A DNA stretch of 59,853 nucleotides. Source: Pseudomonas palmensis. Lineage in GTDB: Bacteria; Pseudomonadota; Gammaproteobacteria; Pseudomonadales; Pseudomonadaceae. Shown one piece after another: positions 32,966-42,700 of the stretch. The notes beneath the pieces are model-generated. The model ran no database searches. It was not told where the DNA came from and saw only the letters and a program-made list of their open reading frames with translations. The stretch covers positions 1 to 59,853 of the forward strand of contig NZ_JAFKEC010000030.1 of assembly GCF_017848315.1 (NCBI RefSeq), written 5' to 3'. Both the position numbers and the translations under genes were made by a program. Numbering within the stretch: the stretch's first letter is position 1; the number at the start of each line of letters is the position of its first letter.

Positions 32966-35867
32966 TTACAGTGGCACGAAGGTCAGCCCGTTGGATGTCA
33001 CCAGGGTCGACAGTTGCGCCAGGCTTGGCATGCGGCGCTTGTCCACGCGTGGCCAGCTCGCCCGATCGATGTAGTAGAACGTGCCGTCCCGTTGGATGGG
33101 GGTGTAGTGCAGCGTCAGGTCCTTGCTGCGGTGGATCATCTGCAAGGTCCCCTCCACCTGGGTGAAACTGAAGGAGCCGACAGCGCGCAGCTTTTCTTCC
33201 AGGGTGCGTGCCACGCCGTGTGCGGGAGCAATGGGCACCTGCAGCAGCAGGTCGCATTTGACCGCTGCCAGGTTGGCCGACTGGTCGGGTTGGATACCGG
33301 GGTCCACGCCGAATCGCACAGGCAGCCCGCACTCGATGTCTTCGATGCGCAGGCCGATGGCGCCCTGCAGCTCGGCAAGCCCTGGCACGCCGTCAAACGT
33401 ATTGGTGTGGGTGTTGCCCACGAAGGCGATCCACCTGCTGGGGTGCAGGGCCTGGTCTGCTGCAATGACCCGATGGGCAAAGAAGTTCATCATCTGTTGG
33501 CGGATCGGGCCCGGCGGGGTGGCCAGCCAGGCCTGACGATAGCTGGCCATGCAGTCGATGGCCTGGAGGCGGACCTGGTTGGCCTGTGCGGTGAGCATCA
33601 CCTGCTGGAAGGTATAGCGTCCGCTGCTGTCGGTGGCCTGGCTTCGGTCCAGTTCGGCCACATAGTCGCGCAGGTGCTGGCTCATGTTGCCTGTGCGGTT
33701 GAACGCATCGAGGTCGGCCTGGTGAAAGTCCGTCAGCAGATGCTCCAGGTACAGCACCTTGACCTTCTGCTTGCGCAGTTGCGCCATGTTGTCGATCAGA
33801 AAGCGTTTGCTGCCCAGGTGTGCGTGGCATTCGCCGATCACCACGCCGTCGCAGCGGGAGTAGCAACCACGCAGGATCTGCTTGGGCGCCGGGTTGCTTT
33901 CGAACAGCGGCAGTTGCGGGCGTGGCGGCAGCTCCACCGTGCTCAGGTACTCCTTGGCATCGTTCAGCAGCTTGCTGCGCAGCTTGCGAAACAGGTCGCA
34001 GGCTTCTTCCAGGTGTGGCTGATTGGCCCGGTAGGTAATGCCGCTGAGCTGTTCGTCATCCACCGAACGCAGCTGTGCCTGCTGGCGTGGGAGCAACTCG
34101 TAGGGCGTGGGGATACGTTCGGCAGGGGGTGGCGCGTAGTCGCTGCGACCCCACAGTTTCAGGCGAAAGCGCGGTGTACCCCCCAGAAGGCGGCCCTGTG
34201 CGACGGGCTCCCACTGCTGTTGCGCATTGAGCCGGATGGGCACGTTGCGGTAGAACGAAAAGGGCGCGTTCGGGTCGATCACCACCCAGCTCTTGAGCTC
34301 GCCCACGTACCGCACCTGGTAGGCGAAATCGCCGATCGCTACATAGAAACCGTCGGCCAGCGAGTAGATGCCCTGCATCTTGCCAACCCCGGGTTTTTCG
34401 CCATCGAGCAGGGCATTGGTCTCGAAGGTGGCCAGGCGCTGGGAAGCCGGTGTCGGTCTCAGGGGGGGCGGGCACCTGGGCGTCAATATCCTCGGCAGTG
34501 GCAAGGGGTTCGTCCTCGGCCTCCACATAGGGCTCGGCGACGGCGGGCACCTCGCTGTCGATCCGTATCGCTTCACCGGTCTCCTCGCCGAGCAGCGTCG
34601 CGTTGAACAGCGTGTCGAGGGAGGCCAGTACGGCGCCGATGACGCCCGCCTGGCGCTCGGCAGTGGTGTGGCCGTTGATCGCCTCGTCGATGGACAGGCC
34701 GGTCTCGCCAAGCCCTGCGCCCACGGCAGCCAGTGCAACCGGCCAGTCGAAGGCGGCCATCGCCCCGGCGAACCGGGTAAAGGCGTGCAGGTCCGCCACC
34801 CACATCTGTTTGCGCAGGTCGGCGTTGGAGCGCAGGGCGAAGTGCGCGTCGTCGCTCATGCGCTGTCGCGCCGCATCGCGCAGGTAGCTGAATGCATCCT
34901 GGTCGACCGGCTTGTCCAGCAGGTTGATGGCATCGTGTGCGCTGCCGGCCCAGTTGGAGAACAGCAGGTCGATCAGATGCTCGAGCCCGACCCCGGCGGG
35001 GTTTTCGGCATGGCTGGACAACGCGAAGTGGGCCATCAGGCGCGCGCGGTTATCTGCGGCATTGGTGTTCTGCAGCACCCACCAGTAAAGCTGCGCAGGG
35101 TTGGCAAACAGGTGCAGGGCCGTGACCTCGCCGGGCATGTACAGCACCTGGTAGCCATCGGGCAGCACGGCACGCAGCATGTCGCTGGCGACGTAGCCGC
35201 CGATGTCGAAGGCATGCAGGCGCACCCCCTGGTCGGGAACATGCGTTTGCTGCAGTTGTTCGAGGGTGGGCGGCCAGTCGGTGACGCCGGCCAGTGCCCG
35301 GGCCAGCAGGCGGTAGCGTTTGCGCTGTTCGGGCAGGTCTGCGTGTTCGCAGGCTTCCACCACCTTGCTCAGGAAGTTGGCCTTGGCCATGCTGCGAAAC
35401 GCCTCTGCACTGTTGGCCCAGAACGCCTGCATCTTCTGCTTGAAGACCGAGCTGAAGTCGATCTGCCAGAAGTAGCGCAGCACATCGGCCGGTGCCATGG
35501 GGACTTCGTTGCGTTCGTCGAACACCCCGGCATGCGCGCCTTCGCGGTAGAAGCCGGTGCGGTAGCCGAGCAGGTCGGCGTTGTCCTGGTCGTTGGCGTC
35601 GAAGCGCTGCATCACCAGTTGCGGCAACGTCAGCGACTGGTAGGGCAGGTCACGGTGCTCCCAGCCGCTGAAGCTTCTGGGGTTGGACTGGGCCGCCTTG
35701 AAACGGTGCAGGTACACGGTGTCCGGATCGAGGCTGCTGCGGGCGAACTTCTTCAGGGCGTCGACGGCCACCTCACGGGCCATCTGGCGCATGTCCGGGC
35801 AGTTGACGACGAGCTGGCGCGCAATGTCCTGAAGCTGCGCGCGTTGTGGGTTGGGGGGCTGGGGCAT
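32966..35867 (-). pseudogene. Tandem paralogue of the toxin-like gene, frameshifted in a G/C homopolymer
   Basis: Same architecture as the downstream gene: MPQPPNPQRAQLQDIARQLV start at 35867 with AGGAAGGATCGCC upstream, N-terminal region, hydrophobic pair (WPVALAAVGAGLGETG), then C-terminal GECHAHLGSKRFLIDN, LEHLLTDFHQADLDAF and VGNTHTNTF. The reading frame breaks at a run of seven G (34462-34468; C7 on the coding strand). Six C would join the halves as APLRPTPASQRLATFETN, aligning with APLIPAERSQLLAPFETN of the intact gene. The N-terminal half alone runs on out of frame to 34056. Could be a true frameshift, a phase-variable tract or a base-calling error; otherwise about 966 aa. Confidence 0.75.
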
Positions 35868-36082
35868 GGCGATCCTTCCTTGGTCTGGGCCATGGCAGGA
35901 TGGGCTGGCTCCAGCGGGCAGGTGCGGTAGATAGTGCTGCGCGGGTGGGTGCGGCATCGTGTGCCGCTGCCGGGGCAACTCTTCACTTAAAGTTTCGCAA
36001 ATGCAGGTGTATCGTATTCGCCCTTACCGCCAGCCCGGTCATGGCTGGCAGGCTGTTTTCGCGATACGAGGTGCCTGTTCCG

Positions 36083-37465
36083 ATGTCCTTTACCCGTCGA
36101 CAAATGCTCAAGGGGCTGACTGGCCTGGTGGTGGTTGGCCTGGGCGCCGGGGGCGCCGCACGTTACTGGATGGGCAAGGTCGAGGACGAGCAGGCCGGGC
36201 ATGACTATGAACTGATCGCCGCGCCGCTGGACGTCGAGCTGGTGGCCGGGCACACCACCCAGGCCTGGGCGTTCGGCCCGTCCGCGCCGGGCACCGAGCT
36301 ACGGGTGCGCCAGGGGCAGTGGCTGCGGGTGCGGTTCATCAACCACCTGCCGGTGGCCACCACCATCCACTGGCACGGTATCCGCCTGCCGCTGGAAATG
36401 GACGGCGTGCCCTACGTGTCGCAGCTGCCGGTGCTGCCGGGCGAGTACTTCGACTACAAGTTCCGCGTGCCGGATGCCGGCAGCTTCTGGTACCACCCCC
36501 ACGTCAACAGCAGCGAAGAGCTGGGCCGCGGCCTGGTCGGCCCGCTGATCGTGGAGGAGCGCGAGCCCACCGGTTTCAAGCACGAGCGCACCCTGAGCCT
36601 GAAGAACTGGCACGTGGACGAGCAGGGCAACTTCGTCGAGTTCAGCGTGCCGCGCGAAGCGGCCCGTGGCGGTACCGCAGGGCGCCTGATCACCATCAAC
36701 GGGCAGCCCGACGCGGTGGTGGAAATGCCCGCCGGGCAGATCGTGAGGGTGCGCCTGCTGAACCTGGACAACACCCTGACCTACCGCATCAATCTCAAGG
36801 GCGACTTCGAGGCGCGTATCTATGCGCTGGATGGCAACCCGATCACCCCGCGCCCATTGGGCAAGGACTACTGGCTGGGCCCCGGCATGCGCATCTGCCT
36901 GGCCATCCGCATGCCGGCAGCCGGTGAGGAGCTGTCGCTGCGCGACGGCTCGGTGCGCCTGGGCACCCTGCGTTCGGTGGCCAGCAGCGAGGCACCGGGC
37001 GACTGGCCACCGGCGCTGCCGGCCAACCCCATCGCCGAGCCGGACCTGGCCAACGCCGAGAAGATCAACTTCAATTTCGAGTGGGTAGGCTCGGTGTCGG
37101 TCAATACCGAGAACGGCAAGCCGCCAAGCCTGTGGCAGATCAACGGGCAGGCCTGGGACATCACCGACAAGACCTGTTCCGACCGGCCGATTGCCACCTT
37201 GAAGAAGGGCAAGAGCTACATCTTCGAGCTCAAGAACATGACCCAGTACCAGCACCCGATCCACCTGCACGGCATGAGTTTCAAGGTGCTCAGCTCCAAT
37301 CGCCACAAGATCCCGGAGCAGTACTTCACCGACACCTACCTGCTGGGCAAGAACGAGCGGGCGCAGGTGGCGCTGGTGGCGGATAACCCCGGCACCTGGA
37401 TGTTCCATTGCCACGTGATCGATCACATGGAAACCGGCCTGATGGCCGCCATCGAGGTGGCGTGA
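36083..37465 (+). CDS. Multicopper oxidase, Tat-exported
   Basis: 460 aa. MSFTRRQMLKGLTGLVVVGL is a twin-arginine signal, so the folded copper enzyme is exported by Tat. Copper ligands: HWHG (96-99), HPH (138-140), HPIHLHGM (from 391) and HCHVIDHMETGLM (from 442) with the T1 cysteine. The residue in the T1 axial position, five after the last histidine, is Leu rather than the Met of CueO/CotA-type enzymes. Oxidises phenols or metal ions with reduction of oxygen to water in the periplasm; substrate unknown. ATG 36083 has CGAGG upstream. The tadA start overlaps its stop by one base. Confidence 0.92.
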   Translation: MSFTRRQMLKGLTGLVVVGLGAGGAARYWMGKVEDEQAGHDYELIAAPLDVELVAGHTTQAWAFGPSAPGTELRVRQGQWLRVRFINHLPVATTIHWHGIRLPLEMDGVPYVSQLPVLPGEYFDYKFRVPDAGSFWYHPHVNSSEELGRGLVGPLIVEEREPTGFKHERTLSLKNWHVDEQGNFVEFSVPREAARGGTAGRLITINGQPDAVVEMPAGQIVRVRLLNLDNTLTYRINLKGDFEARIYALDGNPITPRPLGKDYWLGPGMRICLAIRMPAAGEELSLRDGSVRLGTLRSVASSEAPGDWPPALPANPIAEPDLANAEKINFNFEWVGSVSVNTENGKPPSLWQINGQAWDITDKTCSDRPIATLKKGKSYIFELKNMTQYQHPIHLHGMSFKVLSSNRHKIPEQYFTDTYLLGKNERAQVALVADNPGTWMFHCHVIDHMETGLMAAIEVA

Positions 37466-37947
37466 TGCGTCAGCCGCAGATCATCGACCGCAGCCGCGAC
37501 CAGCACTTCATGCGCCTGGCGCTGGAGCTGGCGGCGCAGGGGGCTGCATTGGGCGAGGTGCCGGTGGGCGCGGTGCTGGTGCAGCACGGCGAGGTGATCG
37601 GGCAAGGCTTCAACTGCCCGATCAGCGGCAGCGACCCCAGCGCGCACGCCGAAATGGTGGCCATTCGCGCGGCGGCGCAGGCGGCCAGCAACTACCGGCT
37701 GCCGGGCAGCACGCTGTATGTGACGCTGGAGCCGTGCAGCATGTGCGCCGGGCTGATCGTGCATTCGCGGGTCAACCGCGTGGTGTTCGGCGCCCTGGAG
37801 CCCAAGGCCGGGATCGTGCAGAGCCAGGGGCAATTCTTTACCCAGGGGTTTCTGAACCACCGGGTGCTGTTCGAGGGTGGGGTGCTGGCCGAGGAGTGCG
37901 GGGCGATTCTGACCGAGTTCTTCAGGGCTCGGCGGGCCAAGGCCTGA
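37465..37947 (+). CDS. tadA: tRNA-specific adenosine-34 deaminase
   Basis: 160 aa. The zinc-dependent deaminase motifs HAEM (catalytic Glu) and PCSMCAG are present, along with the LGEVPVGAVLV opening typical of TadA. Makes inosine at the wobble position of tRNA-Arg(ACG); essential in most bacteria. It starts at the ATG overlapping the multicopper oxidase stop (TGATG), so the two are translationally coupled. Confidence 0.96.
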   Translation: MRQPQIIDRSRDQHFMRLALELAAQGAALGEVPVGAVLVQHGEVIGQGFNCPISGSDPSAHAEMVAIRAAAQAASNYRLPGSTLYVTLEPCSMCAGLIVHSRVNRVVFGALEPKAGIVQSQGQFFTQGFLNHRVLFEGGVLAEECGAILTEFFRARRAKA

Positions 37948-37964
37948 TAACCGTGGTGTGACCA

Positions 37965-38016
37965 TCGCGGGTCAAGCCCGCTCCCCCGTTGTTGCGGGAG
38001 CGGGCTTGACCCGCGA
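37965..38016. repeat. Perfect REP palindrome between tadA and mltF
   Basis: TCGCGGGTCAAGCCCGCTCCC (37965-37985) and its exact reverse complement (37996-38016) surround a ten-base loop. The arms are the REP motif of putida-group pseudomonads (CGGGT..ACCCG-type core with GCTCC). Placed between two converging genes, it can serve as a bidirectional terminator and mRNA end stabiliser. Confidence 0.85.
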
Positions 38017-38031
38017 TACAGGCGCTGCAAA

Positions 38032-39492
38032 CTAGAGCGGCGGCGAAGCGTCGGCCGGCTTGGTCTTGTTGACCCCCGGCACATGCAGGTTGCCTTCGGC
38101 CACCTGGCTGCCCTCCAGCTGCGGCTGGGTCACCCAGGTCAGGATGTCGTAGTAGCGCCGGATGTTGGCCACGAAATGCACCGGCTCGCCTCCACGGGCA
38201 TAGCCGTAGCGGGTCTTGCTGTACCACTGCTTCTGCGACAGGCGCGGCAGCATCTTCTTCACGTCCAGCCACTTGTTCGGGTTCAGCCCCTCGCGCTTGG
38301 CCAGCTTGCGTGCATCGTCCAGGTGGCCGCTGCCCACGTTGTAGGCGGCCAGGGCAAACCAGGTGCGGTCCGGCTCCTCGATGTCGTCATCGAGCTCCTT
38401 CTTCACATGCATGAAGTACTTGGCCCCGCCCTCGATGCTCTGGCGCGGGTCGAGCCGGTTGGACACGCCCATGGCCTGGGCGGTGCGCTGGGTCAGCATC
38501 ATCAGCCCGCGCACGCCGGTCTTGGAGGTGACCTCGGCCTGCCACATCGACTCCTGGTAACCGATCGCCGCCAGCAGGCGCCAGTCCACCTGTTCCTTCT
38601 TGGCCGAGGTCTTGAAGTGGTTCTCGTAGCGCGGCAGGCGCTGCTGCAGGTGCTGGGCGAAGGTGTAGGCGCCGACATAGCCGAGCACGTCCACGTGGCC
38701 GTAGTAGCGGTCCTTGAGCCGTTGCAGGGTGCCGTTCTTGTGCACCTTGTCGATGAATTCGTTGATTTCGTTGAGCAGGCTGTTGTCTTCGCCGGCCGCC
38801 ACCGCCCAGCGCTGGTCGCGCCCGTCGCCCAGGTCGAAGGCGACCCGCACGTTGGGGAAGTACACCTGGTTCATCGCCACTTCGTTGGAGTCGACCAGGG
38901 TCAGGTCGATCTGGCCCTCGTCGACCATGCGCAGCAGGTCGACCACCTCGACCTGGTCGGATTCTTCATATTGCAGGGCCGGGTACTGTTTTTTCAGCTC
39001 TGCCAGCTGTTCGGCATGGCTGCTGCCCTTGAGTACCAGAATGCGCTTGCCGACCAGGTCGCCGGCGTCGGTGGGGCGGGGCTTGCCGTTGCGGTAGATG
39101 ATCTGCGGGGTGACTTCGAGATACGGGTGGGAAAAACGTACCTGCTGCTTGCGCTGCTCGCTGCTTACCAGGCCCGCTGCCGCCAGCACCGGGCCGTTCG
39201 GCTGGCCGAGCTGGTTGAACAGGTCGTCGAGGTTGTCGGCGGTCTCGATCTGCAGCTTCACGCCCAGGTCGTCGGCAAAGCGCTGGACCAGCTCGTACTC
39301 GAAGCCGGTTTCGCCGTTGCGGTCCTGGAAGTAGGTGGCCGGGCTGTTGCGGGTGATCACGCGCAGCACGCCGTCCTCCTTGACACGCTCCAGGGTGCTG
39401 GGTTTTTCAACACAGGCACCGAGCATCAGGAAGAGTCCGGTTGCGATGAGCCATTTGGCACAACGCTGGCGCAAAGCAGTCTGGGCAAACAT
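38032..39492 (-). CDS. mltF: Membrane-bound lytic murein transglycosylase F
   Basis: 486 aa. Lipoprotein-type signal with lipobox LMLGAC near residue 27, then a periplasmic solute-binding-like domain (VLRVITRNSPATYFQDRNGE, LDDLFNQL) and a C-terminal SLT domain with the catalytic Glu in GYQESMWQAEVTSKTGVRGL. Cleaves the glycan strand between MurNAc and GlcNAc. Start MFAQTALRQRC at 39492 is chosen because the longer frame would put 16 residues ahead of the signal. Divergent from purL. Confidence 0.95.
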   Translation of the reverse strand: MFAQTALRQRCAKWLIATGLFLMLGACVEKPSTLERVKEDGVLRVITRNSPATYFQDRNGETGFEYELVQRFADDLGVKLQIETADNLDDLFNQLGQPNGPVLAAAGLVSSEQRKQQVRFSHPYLEVTPQIIYRNGKPRPTDAGDLVGKRILVLKGSSHAEQLAELKKQYPALQYEESDQVEVVDLLRMVDEGQIDLTLVDSNEVAMNQVYFPNVRVAFDLGDGRDQRWAVAAGEDNSLLNEINEFIDKVHKNGTLQRLKDRYYGHVDVLGYVGAYTFAQHLQQRLPRYENHFKTSAKKEQVDWRLLAAIGYQESMWQAEVTSKTGVRGLMMLTQRTAQAMGVSNRLDPRQSIEGGAKYFMHVKKELDDDIEEPDRTWFALAAYNVGSGHLDDARKLAKREGLNPNKWLDVKKMLPRLSQKQWYSKTRYGYARGGEPVHFVANIRRYYDILTWVTQPQLEGSQVAEGNLHVPGVNKTKPADASPPL

Positions 39493-39728
39493 AGGGTGCA
39501 GTATACGCAAAGGACCTGCCGCGCCATATCTCGACAACATCCGGCTTGTCTGCTAGCACAGCCCGATAAAACCGCGTCGGGACGGGTTTTTGTCATCTCG
39601 TGAAGCACTCTTGTCGGCTTGCCGACATTCGGCCTGTCGCCGATGCAGCGTTTCGGGTGCCGTCGGCGGCGGTTTAGGCTAGAATGCACGGCCTCTAAGC
39701 ACACCCCCTTCCTGAGGCTGTCCCGACG

Positions 39729-42700
39729 ATGTTGATCCTGCGCGGCGCTCCTGCCCTTTCTGCCTTTCGCCACGGTAAATTACTCGAGCAACTGAGCCAG
39801 AAAGTCCCCGCTGTTAGTGGTTTGTACGCTGAATTCGCCCATTTCGCCGAGGTTGACGGCGAGCTGAGTGCCGACCAACAGCATGTGCTCGCGCGCCTGC
39901 TCAAGTACGGCCCGAGCGTGCCGGTACAGGAGCCCAGCGGTCGCCTGTTCCTGGTCATGCCGCGTTTCGGCACCATCTCGCCCTGGTCGAGCAAGGCCAG
40001 CGACATCGCCCACAACTGCGGCCTGGAGAACGTCAAGCGCCTGGAGCGTGGTACTGCCTTCTATGTCGGCGGTGAACTGAGCGAGGCCGATGTGGCCGCC
40101 GTTGCCGAGCTGCTGCACGACCGCATGACCCAGATCGTGCTGGGCAGGCTCGAAGAGGCCGCCGGCCTGTTCAGCCATGCCGAACCCAAGCCGCTGACCG
40201 CCGTCGACATCCTCGGCGGTGGCCGCGCCGCGCTGGAAAAAGCCAACGTCGAGCTGGGCCTGGCCCTGGCCGAAGACGAGATCGACTACCTGGTCACCAG
40301 CTTCCAGGGCCTCAAGCGCAACCCGCACGACATCGAACTGATGATGTTCGCCCAGGCCAACTCCGAGCACTGCCGCCACAAGATCTTCAACGCCAGTTGG
40401 GATATCGACGGCCAGAGCCAGGAAAAAAGCCTGTTCGGCATGATCAAGAACACCTACCAGATGCACAGCGAAGGCGTGCTGTCCGCTTACAAGGACAACG
40501 CCTCGGTGATCGTCGGTTCCACCGCCGGGCGCTTCTTCCCGAACCCTGAAACCCGCCAGTACGGCGCGGTGCAGGAGCCGGTGCACATCCTGATGAAGGT
40601 CGAGACCCACAACCACCCGACCGCCATCGCGCCGTTCCCGGGGGCCTCTACCGGTTCCGGCGGCGAGATCCGCGACGAAGGTGCCACCGGTCGCGGCGCC
40701 AAGCCCAAGGCCGGCCTCACCGGCTTCACCGTGTCCAACCTGCAGATCCCGGGCTTCGAACAGCCGTGGGAAAAGCCCTACGGCAAGCCGGAGCGCATCG
40801 TCACCGCGCTGGACATCATGATCGAAGGCCCGCTGGGCGGCGCGGCGTTCAACAATGAATTCGGGCGCCCGGCACTGACCGGTTACTTCCGTACCTTCGA
40901 GCAGTCGATCAACACCCCCCATGGCGAAGAAGTGCGCGGCTACCACAAGCCGATCATGCTCGCCGGCGGCATGGGCAACATCCGCGAAGGCCATGTGCAG
41001 AAGGGCGAGATCACCGTCGGCGCCAAGCTGATCGTGCTCGGCGGCCCGGCCATGCTGATCGGCCTGGGCGGCGGTGCTGCCTCGTCGATGGCCACCGGCG
41101 CCAGCTCTGCCGACCTCGATTTCGCCTCGGTACAGCGCGAAAACCCTGAAATGGAACGCCGCTGCCAGGAGGTCATCGACCGCTGCTGGCAGCTGGGCGA
41201 TGCCAACCCCATCGCGTTCATCCATGACGTCGGCGCGGGCGGCCTGTCCAACGCCTTCCCCGAGCTGGTCAACGACGGCGGCCGTGGCGGTCGTTTCGAG
41301 CTGCGCAACGTGCCCAACGACGAGCCGGGCATGGCGCCGCTGGAAATCTGGAGCAACGAGTCCCAGGAACGCTACGTGCTGGCGGTCGACGCCAAGGACC
41401 TGGAGCGTTTCACCGCCATCTGCGAACGCGAGCGCTGCCCGTTCGCGGTGGTCGGCGAAGCCACTGCCGAACCGCAACTGACCGTCACCGACAGCCACTT
41501 CGGCAACAGCCCGGTGGACATGCCGCTGGAAGTGCTGCTGGGCAAGGCCCCGCGCATGCACCGTTCGGTCAGCCGCGAAGCCGAGCTGGGCGACGATTTC
41601 GACCCGAGCACCCTGGACCTCGCCGACTCGGTACAGCGCGTGCTGCGCCACCCGGCCGTGGCCAGCAAGAACTTCCTGATCACCATCGGTGACCGCACCA
41701 TCACCGGCCTGGTCGCCCGCGACCAGATGGTCGGTCCATGGCAGGTCCCGGTGGCCGACGTGGCCGTCACCGCCACCAGCTTCGACGTGTACACCGGCGA
41801 AGCCATGGCCATGGGCGAGCGCACCCCGCTGGCCCTGCTCGACGCCCAGGCGTCCGGGCGCATGGCGATCGGCGAGACCCTGACCAACATGGCGGCCTCG
41901 CGCATCGGCAAGCTGTCCGACATCAAGCTGTCGGCCAACTGGATGTCGGCTGCCGGCCACCCCGGTGAAGACGCGCGCCTGTACGACGCGGTCAAGGCCG
42001 TGGGCATGGAACTGTGCCCCGAGCTGGGCCTGACCATTCCGGTGGGCAAGGACTCGATGTCCATGAAGACCCGCTGGGAAGATGAAGGTCGCGAGAAGAC
42101 CGTGACCTCGCCGATGTCGCTGATCGTGACCGGCTTTGCCCCGGTTACCGACATCCGCAAGACCCTGACCCCGCAACTGCGCATGGACAAGGGCGAAACC
42201 GACCTGATCCTGATCGACCTGGGTCGCGGCCAGAACCGCATGGGCGCCTCGATCCTGGCCCAGACCCACGGCAAGCTCGCCAGCCAGGCACCGGACGTCG
42301 ACGACGCCGAAGACCTCAAGGCGTTCTTCGCGGTGATCCAGGGCCTGAACGCCGACGGTCACCTGCTGGCCTACCACGACCGCTCCGACGGCGGCCTGCT
42401 GGCCACCGCGCTGGAAATGGCCTTCGCCGGCCATTGCGGGCTGAACCTGGAACTGGACACCCTGACCGGCAAGCGCGAGAAAGTCGCGGCCATCCTCTTC
42501 AACGAAGAGCTGGGTGCGGTGATCCAGGTGCGCCAGGACGCCACCCCGGACGTGCTGGCCCAGTTCAGCGCCGCCGGCCTTGGCGAAGACTGCGTGGCGG
42601 TGATCGGCAAGCCGGTCAATTGTGCCGACGTGGCCATCAGCCTGAACGGCGAAGTGCTGTTCACCGGCGACCGCCGCCTGCTGCAGCGCCAGTGGGCCGA

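Noticed and set aside
29904..35867. Type III or type VI secretion effectors
   Set aside because: No secretion gene, VgrG/PAAR/Hcp, chaperone or immunity gene is adjacent and no N-terminal delivery motif is recognised, so the delivery route is left open.
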